From: Cordylochernes scorpioides | Lineage: Eukaryota; Arthropoda; Arachnida; Pseudoscorpiones; Chernetidae | DNA: 64,000 bases | Direction: 5' to 3' | Assembly: GCA_030710605.1 (NCBI GenBank) | Contig: CP092863.1 | Location: 57,068,507-57,132,506, forward strand | Part shown: piece after piece, positions 1 through 11,422 of the stretch | Layout of the letters: the number at the start of each line of letters is the position of its first letter | Numbering within the stretch: the first letter of the stretch is position 1 | Program-made: the position numbers and the translations under genes | Notes under the pieces: model-generated | Seen by the model: only the letters and a program-made list of their open reading frames with translations | Database searches by the model: none | Told to the model about the DNA's origin: nothing

Positions 1-1184
1 AGACACCTAACCATGAGTGATGCCTTAAAATGCTTACCTAAGCATGTAGATGGCAAAACAATTGTATGTGGCAGGAATCTCTCTTTTTAAAAGCCTCAAA
101 ATAATGCATATTACGGCTTCTTCTGCACAAAGGCTAAAGGGACATACAAGTAAATATGTCACAAGACCAGATTTGAAAATTTCGGAAGAAAACTTAAATC
201 TTTATCATTTTAACAATGCCGGAAAGGCAGTAGATAATTGTTTGATTTAAAAAGAAACGTTTATGCGTCAATATTAGTTGGATTTCTGTAAACCCTATGT
301 GTATACGACGATTCCATGTAATAAGTCTCGTTAATACGGGGGTCAACATAGGGTTAACACACCTTATGGAAATCAGCCGAATCTGTCATAAAGAATATTT
401 TACGTTGTTAAATGATATGACTCATTTTAGACCATAGTGTCGTACACGTAAATTTAGGGAAGACGCGATTCATGAATAAATATTTTACCTCTACTGTAAA
501 AGATGCATGAAATAACAGAAACAGCACTAATCTCATTGGGTTGGCCGAAATGTGCCTCTTATTTCAAGAACAATAAATGCTGGCCAGGCAACCTCTATCT
601 TCAAGTTGAAAAGAACTGTATAATAATAGAGTCATAATAAAAGAGGTTTCACGATTGGAGTAATCTATTAAGACCGAAATTCCACACCAAGGCTCTGAGC
701 TAAAGTACCAATGTTTATCTGACCTAAATGGCCTGGACGTCAGGGAGGCTGGAAAAGGTTTTTCTTCATCGTCCTCCCTGGGTAAACATCCGCTTCTATC
801 TTTAGCAACTCTACACCGTTGCCCTTCCTTTCTTCTGTCTCATCTTCACTCGATTTTACCTCATTACAATGGCGTTCCCATAAATTTCTTTATAAATGAT
901 TTCATATTTAGTAATGAACCTTAGTTTTGTACACTATTTGACGAGAGAGGTCACCTCTATTTTATATATCTTAGTGAATTTTATAATATATACGAATTGT
1001 TTTTTTATAGAAGGCGTATTTATTTCTCTCTTTCTTTAGATTATCCTTTCTATCTGATAGTTTTGAGAATTTATCAGTGTCAATTTAATTCAAGATTTCG
1101 ATCAAATTCGTCCAAAATTAAATTCATTAGAAATATAAATATTATATATGTACAATTCCAAAATATGTATATATAAATAAATAA

Positions 1185-1242
<58 letters not shown>

Positions 1243-1390
1243 ATTATTGTTATTATTTATAATTTTTTATTTCTAAACAAAATAAAAACAGGTTTTTCCT
1301 ATATATTTATAAATATATATATATTATATTTTAAAAAAGATAAGATTTCTGTTGTTTTTTGATCATGTTGAGGATTATGGTAATGGTGAT
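1..1390. other. AT-rich sequence without a supportable gene, with a TA tract
   Basis: No recognisable protein or RNA gene. There is a short open frame at 50-250 (66 residues) with no family resemblance that I can see. A moderately GC-rich patch at 720-860 contains a short inverted repeat (CAGGGAGG near 739, CCTCCCTG near 773). A perfect TA dinucleotide tract runs from about 1188 to 1238 and is followed by TTA repeats. Confidence 0.6.
1188..1238. repeat. (TA)n microsatellite
   Basis: About 25 uninterrupted TA dinucleotides, bounded on the left by TAAA repeats and on the right by TTA repeats. Similar shorter TA tracts occur near 15029-15048, 19325-19342, 31675-31697, 48030-48057 and 51800-51817. 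Confidence 0.95.
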
Positions 1391-1700
1391 GCAGTCGTGG
1401 TTAAAATCTTAGAAGAATAATAATAAATATGGTTTTGATTAGAGATTTCTTTTATTGAACTTAAGGAATGAAAAAAAACATGGTTTTATAAAAGTACTGC
1501 CTGGCTTAAGGCGTAAGAAAAAAAAAATGAAATACTTATTTACATAATGTACAAAAGGTTGAGCCGGCCATTGGGATAAAACAACAACGAGTTTTTATAG
1601 GGGAAGAGTGGCCTCTGGCGGTCGATTTAGCAGAGTTTTTGAATCTATGAAATTATAATTGAAAATAAAATAATATTTTTATATACCATATATATATATA
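1391..1700 (+). repeat. Dispersed ~300-bp repeat, copy 1
   Basis: Begins with GCAGTCGTGG and aligns along its length with 26463-26760. The two copies share AAAAGTACTGCCTGGCTTAA, GAGCCGGCCA, CCTCTGGC, TGTCGATTTA-type and TTTGAATCTATGAAA blocks in the same order and spacing, and both end in a short TA run. No open frame and no tRNA promoter box is visible. It could be a solo LTR or a non-autonomous element; no terminal repeat or target duplication was found to decide. A third site near 50432 shares only the first ~10 bases. Confidence 0.7.
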
Positions 1701-3310
1701 GGCAAAATCTAATTTATTTTGTTTAGAAATATGTTCCAAAACAAAATTGTTCCAGTTTTCTTCAAACATTGGCTGAAATATAAATAAAGTTTTCAAATAT
1801 TATATATTAGTTAATTATCATTTATTCATTCATATTGAATAGGGATTTTATAAATATGCATATTTCATTTTTCAAATAATTTTGCAGAATTTCCATATGA
1901 AATCCAATGTAGGAGAGGTGGAATTCACAAGTGTGTCAACTTAAATGTACATAAAACACTAAAATAAATTGATTAATATAAGGTAATTTGCTTGAGATTC
2001 TTTTTATCCATAGTATTTAGAGCTAATTCAAAATATGACTTGATTACATAAACGTAACTTGGTGATGTTCAATTAACTTGGCCTTAAAATAAGGCTGTTA
2101 AAATTCATAATGAACTATTGCAGAACCTTTCTAGATATACTACACGAGCATCTTAAAAGCGAGATATTTTCCTTAACTGCAATTCTACTTCAAACAGAAA
2201 ACCTCTGTGGTTATAGCTGTTTTCATAATCGCAACTCTAAATTTATAATCGATTTGTTTACGTTGTGGTAAAAATATATTTTAAATAATGTTTTCTTAAA
2301 AAAAAAACATTTCTGATTTCAAACTTTTATATTGTTTAAGAATACATAAAATATGCTTTAAAAGAGTATAACATTACATCTAATAAAATATAATATTTCA
2401 AATACATCATCTGTATTATTAAGACGTAGCTAAAAAACCTTAAGTTCGTTCGCACCTAGCGAAAAAAAGAGAGATAATAATGTCTAAAAAATTTTGCTCT
2501 CGCCCTCTGTTTACATAAGTAGGTATCGTGTAGTGGGTAAATCTGTTTATATGCATTGCTAATATATACCGCGAAATAAATTATATATGTTAATCAACTT
2601 ATTGTGAGCTCTGAACTATATATTCCGACTTTACAACCACATTTTTTGTGGAATAAATAATTAATACAGGCGGTGTTAGGTATGGTTGAGTAGTACCGCG
2701 ATTGTTTGAACTGAAGGCACCCTACTCAATTATGTAACAAAACTTCTTTAATAAAATATGTATCACTCAGGTGAGAGATGAAGCTTCAATATAAAAGTAA
2801 GCTTAAAAAAACATTTAGACCATCTCATTAAAATTGATTTCATTCTTTTAACTTGGCCTTCAGTGTATCCTAAGAGATTAGAACTTCAATTAATACTAAA
2901 ACATATAGTAGAGAATCACTAGAGAAATTGTTGATCAGAATGTTTTTACCAATTTCATTTTATAGTTACCTCAGTAACATCGAGTTAAGGAATCTTTATA
3001 TAAAAATGTCTTTTGAAAAGATTCTTAAAATTCTTTAGAATTCAGGTTTAAATAAAAAAAAATTTTCCATTTTTATCACTGATAAATTCCTTTGATTCTT
3101 TGATGTTTTATAAAATAAAAAATGACTTTATAAAATATATTTAAGAATTAAATTTTATTTTCTTCAAATACTCTCAAAACTTCAGTTTATATAAAACAAT
3201 TTACTAAAATCGAATATTTATTTTTGATAATTATTATTGCCTATTTTTTATATGGGAGATTACGTAATAAAATTCAATGATATATAAGGTTTTATAAATA
3301 TATATTTATT
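1701..3310. other. AT-rich intergenic sequence, nothing recognised
   Basis: Both strands were read for open frames, tRNA boxes and long inverted repeats; nothing is supportable. Base composition is very AT-rich with frequent stop codons in all frames. Confidence 0.6.
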
Positions 3311-3612
3311 GACGTGACAACGTCTTAAATTAGGTTGCGGCTGGGAGTCACTTATGAAAAAGTGTAACGCCCGGTAACGTTACGATGAGTCACCGAACGA
3401 GAGTGCTGCGCGCGCAGCGCTAGAGAATTAGGCGCATTGAATCGGCGCATGCTTGTCTCTGTCTTTGTCTTTCTCGAACGTTCTTGGCGTTGGAAAAACA
3501 AGAAAGCGTCATAATACAAGTTCACACGTGTGGTTAAAGTATCGTCAGCTGTGTCTGTAGTGAAAATGTGGAGTGCTTAGATTCGTCATTTACAACAACT
3601 ACAACAATAAAG

Positions 3613-3915
3613 GTAAATAATTGTACACTGATATTTCATTATCGTAAACTATGATTGATTGATTAATTGTTAGATTGACACAAAAGTTGAGAAACTGAGT
3701 TTATAGGTTATGTCATACTATTGATAAATGTTGATAGTGTTAAGTAAATTATTAGTTTAAAATTAATTAATTAATTAATTATTATTTTACAAATTTTAAA
3801 TAGTTTCAAATTTATTTAGCAAAAATTTGAACCTTCGATCTGAATAAGTGTTTTGATTTTCAAATTGATTCTTTAAAATTAAAAATTCATCCATTCAATT
3901 TCAAATGTTCAACAG
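3613..3915 (+). other. Probable 5'-UTR intron of the Helitron Rep transcript
   Basis: A donor-like AAG/GTAAAT at 3611-3618 and an acceptor TTCAACAG ending at 3915 bracket a very AT-rich 303-bp stretch between two GC-richer blocks. The Rep start codon follows 20 bases after the acceptor. The GC-rich block 3340-3610 would then be promoter plus leader exon. This is inferred from splice consensus and composition only. Confidence 0.45.
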
Positions 3916-3935
3916 GAATCACCACTCTCAAAACA

Positions 3936-4790
3936 ATGGAAACGGTGCCTTCAACTTCCAGTACTTCAATGGAGACGGAGGATATCGTGCCGTCAACGTC
4001 TGCAGTACCTTTCGTTGTTCCACACACCACCTCTACCGCCAGAACGAATGCTCAGCGACAACGTGAGTACAGACTACGAAAAGCATTGACCAGAACTCCT
4101 GAACAAGTAAGAGCCTTTGCAAAAGCGGCTGCGGAGAGGCAACGCAGGTTCAAGCTACGTAAATCTGCTAACATAGCCCTCACCAGCGGTACGTCAGAGT
4201 CACCTGCTTCAACGTCTTGTTCTGTGGTGGAGAGAACAAGCGTTCCTGTCGTGGCGGAGAGAACGAGCGTTCCCCTAACTAACGCTCAACGGCAACGTGC
4301 ATTCCGACAACGTAGAGCAGCATCTTCTCGGACTGATGTACAACCGACTACTTCTTCAAGCCAAACAGCAATACAACTGGAACAATCCACCTGGTATACC
4401 AAATGGTCATCGTCAATACGGAGATTTCAATCTACTTTCCTGGACAACGATTTTGGCCATGCTTGCTCGGTTTGTGACAGATTGTGGTTCAAGAATGACC
4501 TTAAAACCATCACTGCACTACAACTGAAGGTAATCTCGGATTGGTACGTTAAGGAAAATCGGCAGCTACGCAAGGAGGATTATACAAAGTCTTGCAACAC
4601 CTGTAGACAATCACTGAATAAGCGTAAGCTTCCTACTCTCGCAAAGGTCAACGGCTTCTCATATCCTGATAAACCTCCAGGTCTACCGCCTCTGGATCCT
4701 ATCAGTGAACGTTTCGTCTCACCGCGCCTTCCATTTATGCAAGTCCTATCATCGTCCTATCCTCAACAAAATCACTCAAATAGGAATTAG
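3936..4790 (+). pseudogene. Helitron Rep/helicase N-terminal fragment (DUF6570-type region)
   Basis: An open frame of 284 residues starting at the first ATG after the proposed intron. Residues 1-35 are Ser/Thr-rich. Three basic repeats follow (NAQRQREYRLRKAL near 38-51, AERQRRFKLRK near 66-76, NAQRQRAFRQRR near 116-127), typical of arthropod Helitron proteins. Residues 177-180 (CSVC) and 220-223 (CNTC) form a paired-cysteine module, followed by the proline-rich PDKPPGLPPLDPISE stretch (244-258) and PRLPFM. In the family the protein continues for over a thousand residues into HUH endonuclease and helicase domains. Here the family-like sequence stops near residue 268 and an unrelated 15-residue tail leads to a stop, so neither catalytic domain is present. 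I consider it a truncated, non-functional Rep; expression as a short protein cannot be excluded. Confidence 0.75.
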
Positions 4791-4949
4791 TTAAGTTTAA
4801 GTTTACATGTACAATGTTTTAGTAAACAAAATATATTTCTATAGTTAAAATTTGTGCAATTCTTATTTTCATTCAATTCCTTGTTCCTATTGTGCAATTT
4901 AATTATATTCATATCAATAAATATTCTACCGTTGTCACGTAAAATCTTC

Positions 4950-4973
4950 GCCCGTAAAACCGACTTTACAGGC
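4950..4973 (+). other. Helitron 3' hairpin
   Basis: Nine-base stem (GCCCGTAAA with TTTACAGGC, one mismatch) with a six-base loop, immediately after the subterminal inverted repeat. It is the expected position for a rolling-circle termination signal. Confidence 0.6.
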
Positions 4974-5353
4974 AACCATTTATTTTAATGATATATTTAT
5001 AATATAATATATGCATATATATATAATTTGATTATTTTTTAAAGATAATTAGAATGAACACGGCCTGTTAAATGGGAGATCATATCTTTTAAATAATATT
5101 ACTCAATACTGAAGATAGAATATGAATCAATAAACTATATTCATTATGGACCACTACAATTAGAGTAAAATATTCAATATAAGTCAAAACACAGCCTCCA
5201 CGTCTACAGATAATATCCCTCGCTACCAATAAACTTTATCGAAATGACAAAAAAATAAACCCGCTTTGTATTTTGACAAGTGATTTGTAGCGGCTCCCAA
5301 ATATTAACTTTTCCTTAATTCATATAATTTTAATAAAGTATATTTTATAAGCA

Positions 5354-5781
5354 TTATATATTGTTTGCTGCTGTGAGAGTAAATTTTGTTGGACCACGCC
5401 GTCTATCTTCAGGACAAGGAGGCAGGACACTGATCTCTGCACCTGTGTCAAGGAGAAAACTAATTTTGTTGCGGTAGTCAGTGATAAATAGACGGTGGCC
5501 TTTATTATTGCTACAATCAGTAACCACCGGGCTTACTGATTGTTGTTGGAGTTTTCCTGCTGGTTCTTTGCTTTTTTGTTGAAAGTACAAGGTGAGATGC
5601 ATTTTCTTGCATGGTGCTTGAATCGAAAATAATACCAGCACCAAGAGCCATTTGGATTGTACTTTCTATAACTGTTTGGGGAAGATTTTCGAGATGAAGA
5701 TGAGCTTCTGGATCTTGAACGAGGTATTCTTTCTTCCTTCTTGTTAAGGTTGAATAGTAGTACCGTTGTTAAGGTTGCCAC
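5354..5781 (-). pseudogene. Ty3/Gypsy-type gag C-terminus and aspartic protease relic
   Basis: Two overlapping frames on the minus strand. The first (5781 to 5533) is Arg/Ser-rich (RSRSRSSSSSRK) and carries a Cys/His cluster CWYYFRFKHHARKCISPC, like the nucleocapsid end of arthropod Gypsy gag. The second (5644 to 5354) carries the retroviral-type protease active site FLLDTGAEISVLP. Family members join these in one frame, so a frameshift lies near 5575-5600. Reverse transcriptase and integrase are missing: the frame stops at 5354 where AT-rich sequence begins. No LTR is seen beside it. It is a separate, older insertion than the element at 7186-15030, whose protease reads LFDSGSEINILP. Confidence 0.7.
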
Positions 5782-7185
5782 AGATTAATTAATTAACCAA
5801 TCTATGATGATTTACCTAGTTTTTTAAATATCATACGATTCATTTTTATTATCACATTATAATTTTTAACCCTATTATAATATTATCCCAATGAAACAAA
5901 TAGCTTTATCTCGCATTGTCTCATTATAATATAAGTAAAATGATAAGATTTAAACACTTTTAGTGATTTATAGGCGATTTAATCTCCCAGTTTAAAAATG
6001 AAGGTAACGAATTAGAAAGTTAACATAAAATTTACAAACCCAATGAACTGTGTGTCGATACTAAATGCCTGCAATTATTCGTGTTTCAGAAGTTATAACA
6101 ACTAATAGGTATATAATATTCGTTTTTCTAGACGTAGATATAATTATATATTTGGATATGTCGGTAAGAGAAGGCAACAAGCTGGAAATTTCAAGATTCT
6201 GTCGTTTAAAACTCGGTTTGATTAAAACAGAAAATTCAGTAGTTATTGATTTGGGAAATTGAAATACATGCCTGAAGGTTTCTAATTATACTTATACTTT
6301 TTAGCTTCATAATGTGTGTTGGATTACATTTTTTACTAAATATCGCCTTAAAGTAAGTGTTTTTACATGCATATCTAATATCAAATTAGGCTGAAATATA
6401 TTAAAAATAAAAAGGGGTTAAAATATATAGATAGAAAATATATATATTCCATAATTAATATACTTTAATTAAGGTATTTCAAAATTGATATTGAATTAAG
6501 AAAGCAAATTTGAATTTTTGTAGCTGAAAATACGGATAAATTTTTTAAAATGTTCGTTAATAAGTACCATATTAAATGTATTTATATTTCGGTCAATTTA
6601 TACAAACACAATTACTTTACCAATTCGAAAAATTCTATTCAAAGGGTCGAAAAGTTCGTTTTTTCCGCAATACGATTTGATGGAAATTTATCTAAACAAG
6701 TTCTATCGAGATATAGTTAGTGAAATAATCGAAATAATTGTAGGTTGAAATGAGACATTTCCAATGACAACTCGATCTGGAATCTCCTATATAAAAACAT
6801 TTGTAATGTATTCAGCATGAATAATAAGATTTCAAGAGAGATTATCAATATCTCTTTATTCATGAGGTATTATTATACATCTCTATATATAATTTAATTT
6901 TTAAAGTTGTATTTAATTTCTATTAATTCGAACCGTCATTCCTTGTTTATACTATGCTATCTTTTATTTCTGTAATTTATTTTAAAATAATATTTATTCG
7001 TGCGGTAAAAAATTAAGAGAGAGAGAGAGAGATTGAAACTACTTTATTTCAATGTTCATATAAGGTATATAAGGTTAAATACAGAATAAATATAAATAAG
7101 AATAAATAAGATTATATTACGAAAAATACATGAATAAATAGATATAAATATATAAAATAATTGATAAATATACATATATATTTCG
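5782..7185. other. AT-rich sequence, nothing recognised
   Basis: No supportable gene. A short GA tract lies at about 7016-7032. The open frame 6065-6262 has no family resemblance and AT-driven composition. Confidence 0.6.
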
Positions 7186-7530
7186 TGTTGTAAATTTTTC
7201 CAAAGTTTCAATATCTGGAAATGACAATTAAGCAGTCGTTAGGCCTTTTTCTTTCTTCTTTATTATATGCAATCAGCGCGAGGCCACATACACTGGACAA
7301 CCACTGGCCGTCCAATTTATATTATTTAAAAAAAAAAACTTTAGTAAATTTACATATCATTCAGCTTTTCTTTTTTAACATGGAATTTACATGTTTAAAA
7401 AAATGTATTTGGCAATTTGTGAAACAATTCAGACAAAAATAAAAGATTAAACAAAAACTATAGTACATTAAAAACAATTGTGTGTTCAATATGGAATTGA
7501 ATCATGGTTTACTATATACAAAATATATCA
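7186..7530 (-). repeat. 3' LTR of the Gypsy element
   Basis: 345 bp, written TGTTGTAAAT...AAATATATCA on the plus strand, so TG...CA ended on both strands. It matches 14684-15030 nearly base for base, differing mainly in an internal A run and single substitutions. Confidence 0.92.
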
Positions 7531-7541
7531 CTACCCCCCAC
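7531..7541 (-). other. Polypurine tract
   Basis: On the minus strand this reads GTGGGGGGTAG and abuts the TG start of the 3' LTR, the expected plus-strand primer position for a Gypsy element. The next ~150 bp (7542-7700) are A/T homopolymer runs. Confidence 0.75.
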
Positions 7542-7914
7542 GAAGAAAAAAAAAATAATACAAAAAAAAAAAAAAACTTCCCTTCTTTTTTTTTCCTTTT
7601 TCCCTTTTTTTTACAATGGTGGCTGGGAGGGGAAGGACAGTAAAGGACAAGATATATTTTGAACAACAAAGAAAAAAGAGAGAGAAAAAAAAACTATACA
7701 TACAATAATTTTATATATGTTAGTTGGGATCACAGAAAAGGTGCCCAAAAACTTAACTAACATAATGCAGACAACTGGGGAAAAAAATTCTGAATATCAA
7801 GCACTACATGTTTACATACCCTCATACACATAGGTATAATCCCATTCAATAGCAACTTTTATTGCTGAATGGAAGTATGCAAAATTTAGGGTTAGTAGTG
7901 GAAAAACTTGCCTG

Positions 7915-8926
7915 TTAAGCTAAGTGCCCAAGCATTGTTCCAGGTCCTCTTCTTGTAATGGAAAAATTGTTTTTAGGTTTTTTCTCGGTATCTTCAAATA
8001 CTGGTTCCCAGAGTCTTATTTTAGAAATATTAACTATTGTTGTACGTTTATTTTCGGGTTGACGTGGCTTATCTATTTCTATTGTTTGGGGGGAAGGTAT
8101 GGCAATTATCGTATAAGGTTCTGGGTAAAAAGCTGGCATAAGTTTACCTTGGCCTGATTGGTAAGGGATCTTATACAGTACCTTATCTCCTATTTTTAAA
8201 TTGGGCGTTTTATGGGATTCATTATATCTTTTGACTAATTTAAGATGTTCCAAATCGGATTGCGTATCGTTTGAAAAAACCAATATATCATCAAAATAAG
8301 AAATTACATTTTTAAGGTCATATTTTTGTAATATTGAACTAAGTATCCTATTAAAGATGGCGGGAGCTGTACGTAGACCAAATGGTAGTCTACACCATTG
8401 ATAGGAACCTTCTGTGGTGGTAAAACATGTCATGTATTGATCCTTTTCATGCAAGGAAACAGTCCAGTATGCACTTAAAATGTCAAGACATGAGAATACT
8501 TTCGACCCTTGAACCTTCTGGATGATATTTTCAATTAACGGAATTGGAAAACTGTCACATATTAATTTTGAATTTAATTTTCTAAAGTCAAATACATAGT
8601 CTAGTCTTATCACTTTCTCCTTTTTTACGGGCTAGGGTTACTGGCGAACTGTATGGTGATGAAGCAGGCTTAATTATGCCATATTTCAACAACTGACTAA
8701 TTTGTTCTTTAATTGTTCCGTTATCCTTTAGATTATGTCTATAAGGTCTGAGACAAACAGGAGTCTTATCTCTGAGTGTTAATCTCGGGGGATCTACCTT
8801 TAAAGGTCTAACATTATACTTATTTTCACCAAAAATATCATCATAGTCATTTATCAAAACATGGAAATTATTTCCAAGTCTGACGTCATTATGTATATAA
8901 CTATCTTCTGAGTTTGGTAAAGGCAA
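7915..8926 (-). pseudogene. Gypsy pol: reverse transcriptase fused by deletion to the integrase C-terminus
   Basis: Minus-strand frame 8926-8588 carries the RT N-terminus (LRPYRHNLKDNGTIKEQI, YGIIKPASSPYSSPVTLARK). After a frameshift near 8595, frame 8613-7915 continues with DFRKLNSKLICDSFPIP, the LPFGLRTAPAIFNRIL block and the YFDD catalytic motif (YFDDILVFSND). About 17 residues after YFDD the sequence jumps in frame to KRYNESHKTPNLKIGDKVLY, the GPY/F-type C-terminal domain of integrase. RT thumb, RNase H and the integrase zinc finger and DDE core are gone. The frame ends near LGHLA about 385 bp before the 3' LTR. Upstream minus-strand sequence from 9057 continues the pol frame toward the insertion. 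The copy cannot be autonomous. Confidence 0.85.
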
Positions 8927-9057
8927 AGGTCGGAAGTTTGGTTGATAAATAGGTCTCGATTTAAAACAAGAAGGAAAATATATGTTAGATTGATTTATAG
9001 TTTTACCTATGGCATGTACATTTTTTATACGATTACATTTCCCTGGTAGTCTTAAAC

Positions 9058-9070
9058 AATAATTATGTTT
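9058..9070. repeat. 13-bp target-site duplication, left copy
   Basis: AATAATTATGTTT at 9058-9070 is repeated exactly at 13397-13409. Removing everything between them plus one copy restores a continuous Gypsy pol reading frame, which supports a genuine insertion scar. Confidence 0.75.
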
Positions 9071-9303
9071 ATAAATGACTGCGGCGTATAATTATAAAGC
9101 TATACAACCAGTTTAACCGCATAAGTTTCTTTTTATTTATGAAAAATCATTTTTTAATTTCAAAGAGAAATAATTTAATATTTCTAACTTTTGGATGACG
9201 TATGAAAAGGTTGAATATATGAAGAGTAATGGTCTATATATGAATGGATGACGTATGGAGGGTGACAAATATGAAGAGTAATGGCGAACGGAAAAATAAA
9301 AGT

Positions 9304-9377
9304 GTCCAGGAGCGGGAATCGAACCCACAACCTTCTGCTTACCGGGCAGGTGCCATGTCCACTAGGCTATCCTGGAC
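9304..9377 (-). tRNA. tRNA-like gene in repeat unit L1
   Basis: 74 nt on the minus strand. The ends GTCCAGGA and TCCTGGAC pair over 8 bp. An A box (TAGCCTAGTGG) and a perfect B box (GGTTCGATTCC) are present, the T arm pairs GTGGG with CCCGC, and T runs follow within 15 nt. The anticodon loop reads CCGGTAA, which would give GGT (Thr) but lacks the usual T33. I treat it as a Pol III-competent tRNA-like or tRNA-pseudogene sequence, not as a certain functional tRNA. Confidence 0.6.
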
Positions 9378-9657
9378 GTATTTCTCCGTTCGTAACTAAT
9401 ATTTAAACTGACTAATAATACTTATAAATGACTGCGGCGTATAATTATAAAGCTATACAACCAGTTTAACCGCATAAGTTTCTTTTTATTTATGAAAAAT
9501 CATTTTTTAATTTCAAAGAGAAATAATTTAATATTTCTAACTTTTGGATGACGTATGAAAAGGTTGAATATATGAAGAGTGATGGTCTATATATGAATGG
9601 ATGACGTATGGAGGGTGAAAAATATGAAGAGTAATGGCGAACGGAAAAAATAAAAGT

Positions 9658-9731
9658 GTCCAGGAGCGGGAATCGAACCCACAATCTTCTGCTTACCGGG
9701 CAGGTGCCATGTCCACTAGGCTATCCTGGAC
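9658..9731 (-). tRNA. tRNA-like gene in repeat unit L2
   Basis: Same 74-nt structure as the copy at 9304-9377, with one base change near the variable/T-arm side (AATCTT instead of AACCTT on the plus strand). A and B boxes and the 8-bp acceptor pairing are intact. Confidence 0.6.
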
Positions 9732-10010
9732 GTATTTCTCCGTTCGTAACTAATATTTAAACTGACTAATAATACTTATAAATGACTGCGGCGTATAATT
9801 ATAAAGCTATACAACCAGTTTAACCACATAAGTTTCTTTTTATTTATGAAAAATCATTTTTTAATTTCAAAGAGAAATAATTTAATATTTCTAACTTTTG
9901 GATGACGTATGAAAAGGTTGAATATATGAAGAGTGATGGTCTATATATGAATGGATGACGTATGGAGGGTGAAAAATATGAAGAGTAATGGCGAACGGAA
10001 AAATAAAAGT

Positions 10011-10084
10011 GTCCAGGAGCGGGAATCGAACCCACAATCTTCTGCTTACCGGGCAGGTGCCATGTCCACTAGGCTATCCTGGAC
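10011..10084 (-). tRNA. tRNA-like gene in repeat unit L3
   Basis: Identical in its internal promoter boxes to the other copies and carrying the same single change as the L2 copy. The unit is cut 39 bp beyond it by the Helitron at 10123. Confidence 0.6.
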
Positions 10085-10476
10085 GTATTTCTCCGTTCGT
10101 AACTAATATTTAAACTGACTAATCTATATATATATAAAATTGAATGTCTGTCTGTCTGTTTGTTTGTTTGTTTGTACTCTATAGATTCAAAAACCATACA
10201 TCCAATCGCCGTGAAACTTTGGGATATTATTAGGTATATCACCGGGAAGGTTTTTGAAAAATAATTTCATGAATATCTTGAATATCTTTAGAGTTACTTG
10301 CAGATTTGTAGATTTAACTCGCAAGCAGCGTCCCCATTGTGACGATGATAACAAGTTTTCTTATCACTAAGTTTGTTATCTTAAATATTATTTATCAAAA
10401 GTAAGATTATCTCAGGATGACACGGCAATGTGACACGGGAAAAAATGTTCACTAGATAAAACTATGATTTTCTATA

Positions 10477-11422
10477 TGATATAAAAAGCCAACAATGAAG
10501 AGTGAATGTAATATAAAAAGCCAACAATGAAGAATGAATGTAAGATAAAAAGCCAACAATGAAGAGTGAATGTAATATAAAAAGCCAACAATGAAGAATG
10601 AATGTAAGATAAAAAGCCAACAATGAAGAGTGAATGTAAGATAAAAAGCCAACAATGAATAGTAAATGTAATATAAAGAGCCAACAATGAAGAATGAATG
10701 TAAGATAAAAAGCCAACAATGAAGAGTAAATATAATATAAAAAGCCAACAATGAAGAATGAATGTAAGATAAAAAGCCAACAATGAAGAGTAATTATAAT
10801 ATAAAAAGCCAACAATGAAGAGTGAATGTAAGATAAAAAGCCAACAATGAAGAGTAAATGTAATATAAAAAGCCAACAGAGTGAATGTAAGATAAAAAGC
10901 CAACAATGAAGAGTGAATGTAATATAAAAAGCCAACAAAGAATAATGAATGTAAGATAAAAAGCCAACAATGAAGAGTGAATGTAATATAAAAAGCCAAC
11001 AATGAAGAATGAATGTAAAATAAAAAGCCAACAATGAAGAGTGAATGTAAGATAAAAAGCCAACAATGAAGAGTAAATGTAATATAAAAAGCAAAAATGA
11101 AGAATGAATGTAAGATAAAAAGCCAACAAAGAAGAGTAAATATAATATAAAAAGCCAACAATGAAGAGTGAATGTAATATAAAAAGCCAACAATGAAGAG
11201 TAAATGTAAGATAAAAAGCCAACAATGAAGAGTAAATATATTATAAAAAGCCAACAATGAAGAGTGAATGTAAGATAAAAAGCCAACAATGAAGAGTAAA
11301 TGTAATATAAAAGCCAACAGAGTGAATGTAAGATAAAAAGCCAACAATGAAGAGTGAATGTAATATAAAAAGCCAACAATGAAGAATGAATGTAAGATAA
11401 AAAGCCAACAATGAAGAGTAAA
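10477..11422. repeat. 32-bp minisatellite inside the Helitron
   Basis: About 30 copies of a 32-bp unit containing ATAAAAAGCCAACAATGAAG. Units largely alternate between two versions, GAGTGAATGTAAT and GAATGAATGTAAG (or GAGTAAATGTAA-), giving an approximate 64-bp higher-order period. A few units are shortened. Long stop-free frames across it are a by-product of repetition. Confidence 0.93.

Larger units (their letters stand above)
3311..4977 (+). mobile_element. Non-autonomous Helitron2/Helentron-like element carrying a partial Rep gene
   Basis: The 11-base ACGTGACAACG at 3312-3322 recurs inverted at 4930-4940. The right copy is not terminal: it is followed by a 9-bp hairpin (4950-4958 with 4965-4973, one C-A mismatch) and then CAACCA before the AT-rich flank. 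A terminal left repeat, a subterminal right repeat and a 3' hairpin are the asymmetric termini described for Helitron2/Helentron elements, which insert between two T residues; the outer edges here are TT-rich. The element is about 1.67 kb and contains only the N-terminal part of a Rep/helicase gene, far too short to be autonomous. Its GC content is clearly above the flanks. Exact edges are uncertain by a few bases. Confidence 0.7.

Noticed and set aside
280-380. Inverted pair AACCCTATG / CATAGGGTT as element ends
   Set aside because: The arms are only about 9 bp with no flanking duplication; too short to separate from chance.
4297-4527. Second frame inside the Helitron Rep fragment
   Set aside because: Out-of-frame overlap with the recognisable Rep sequence, no family resemblance of its own.
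7924-8157. Plus-strand 77-residue frame in the Gypsy internal region
   Set aside because: Antisense of the integrase C-terminal segment.
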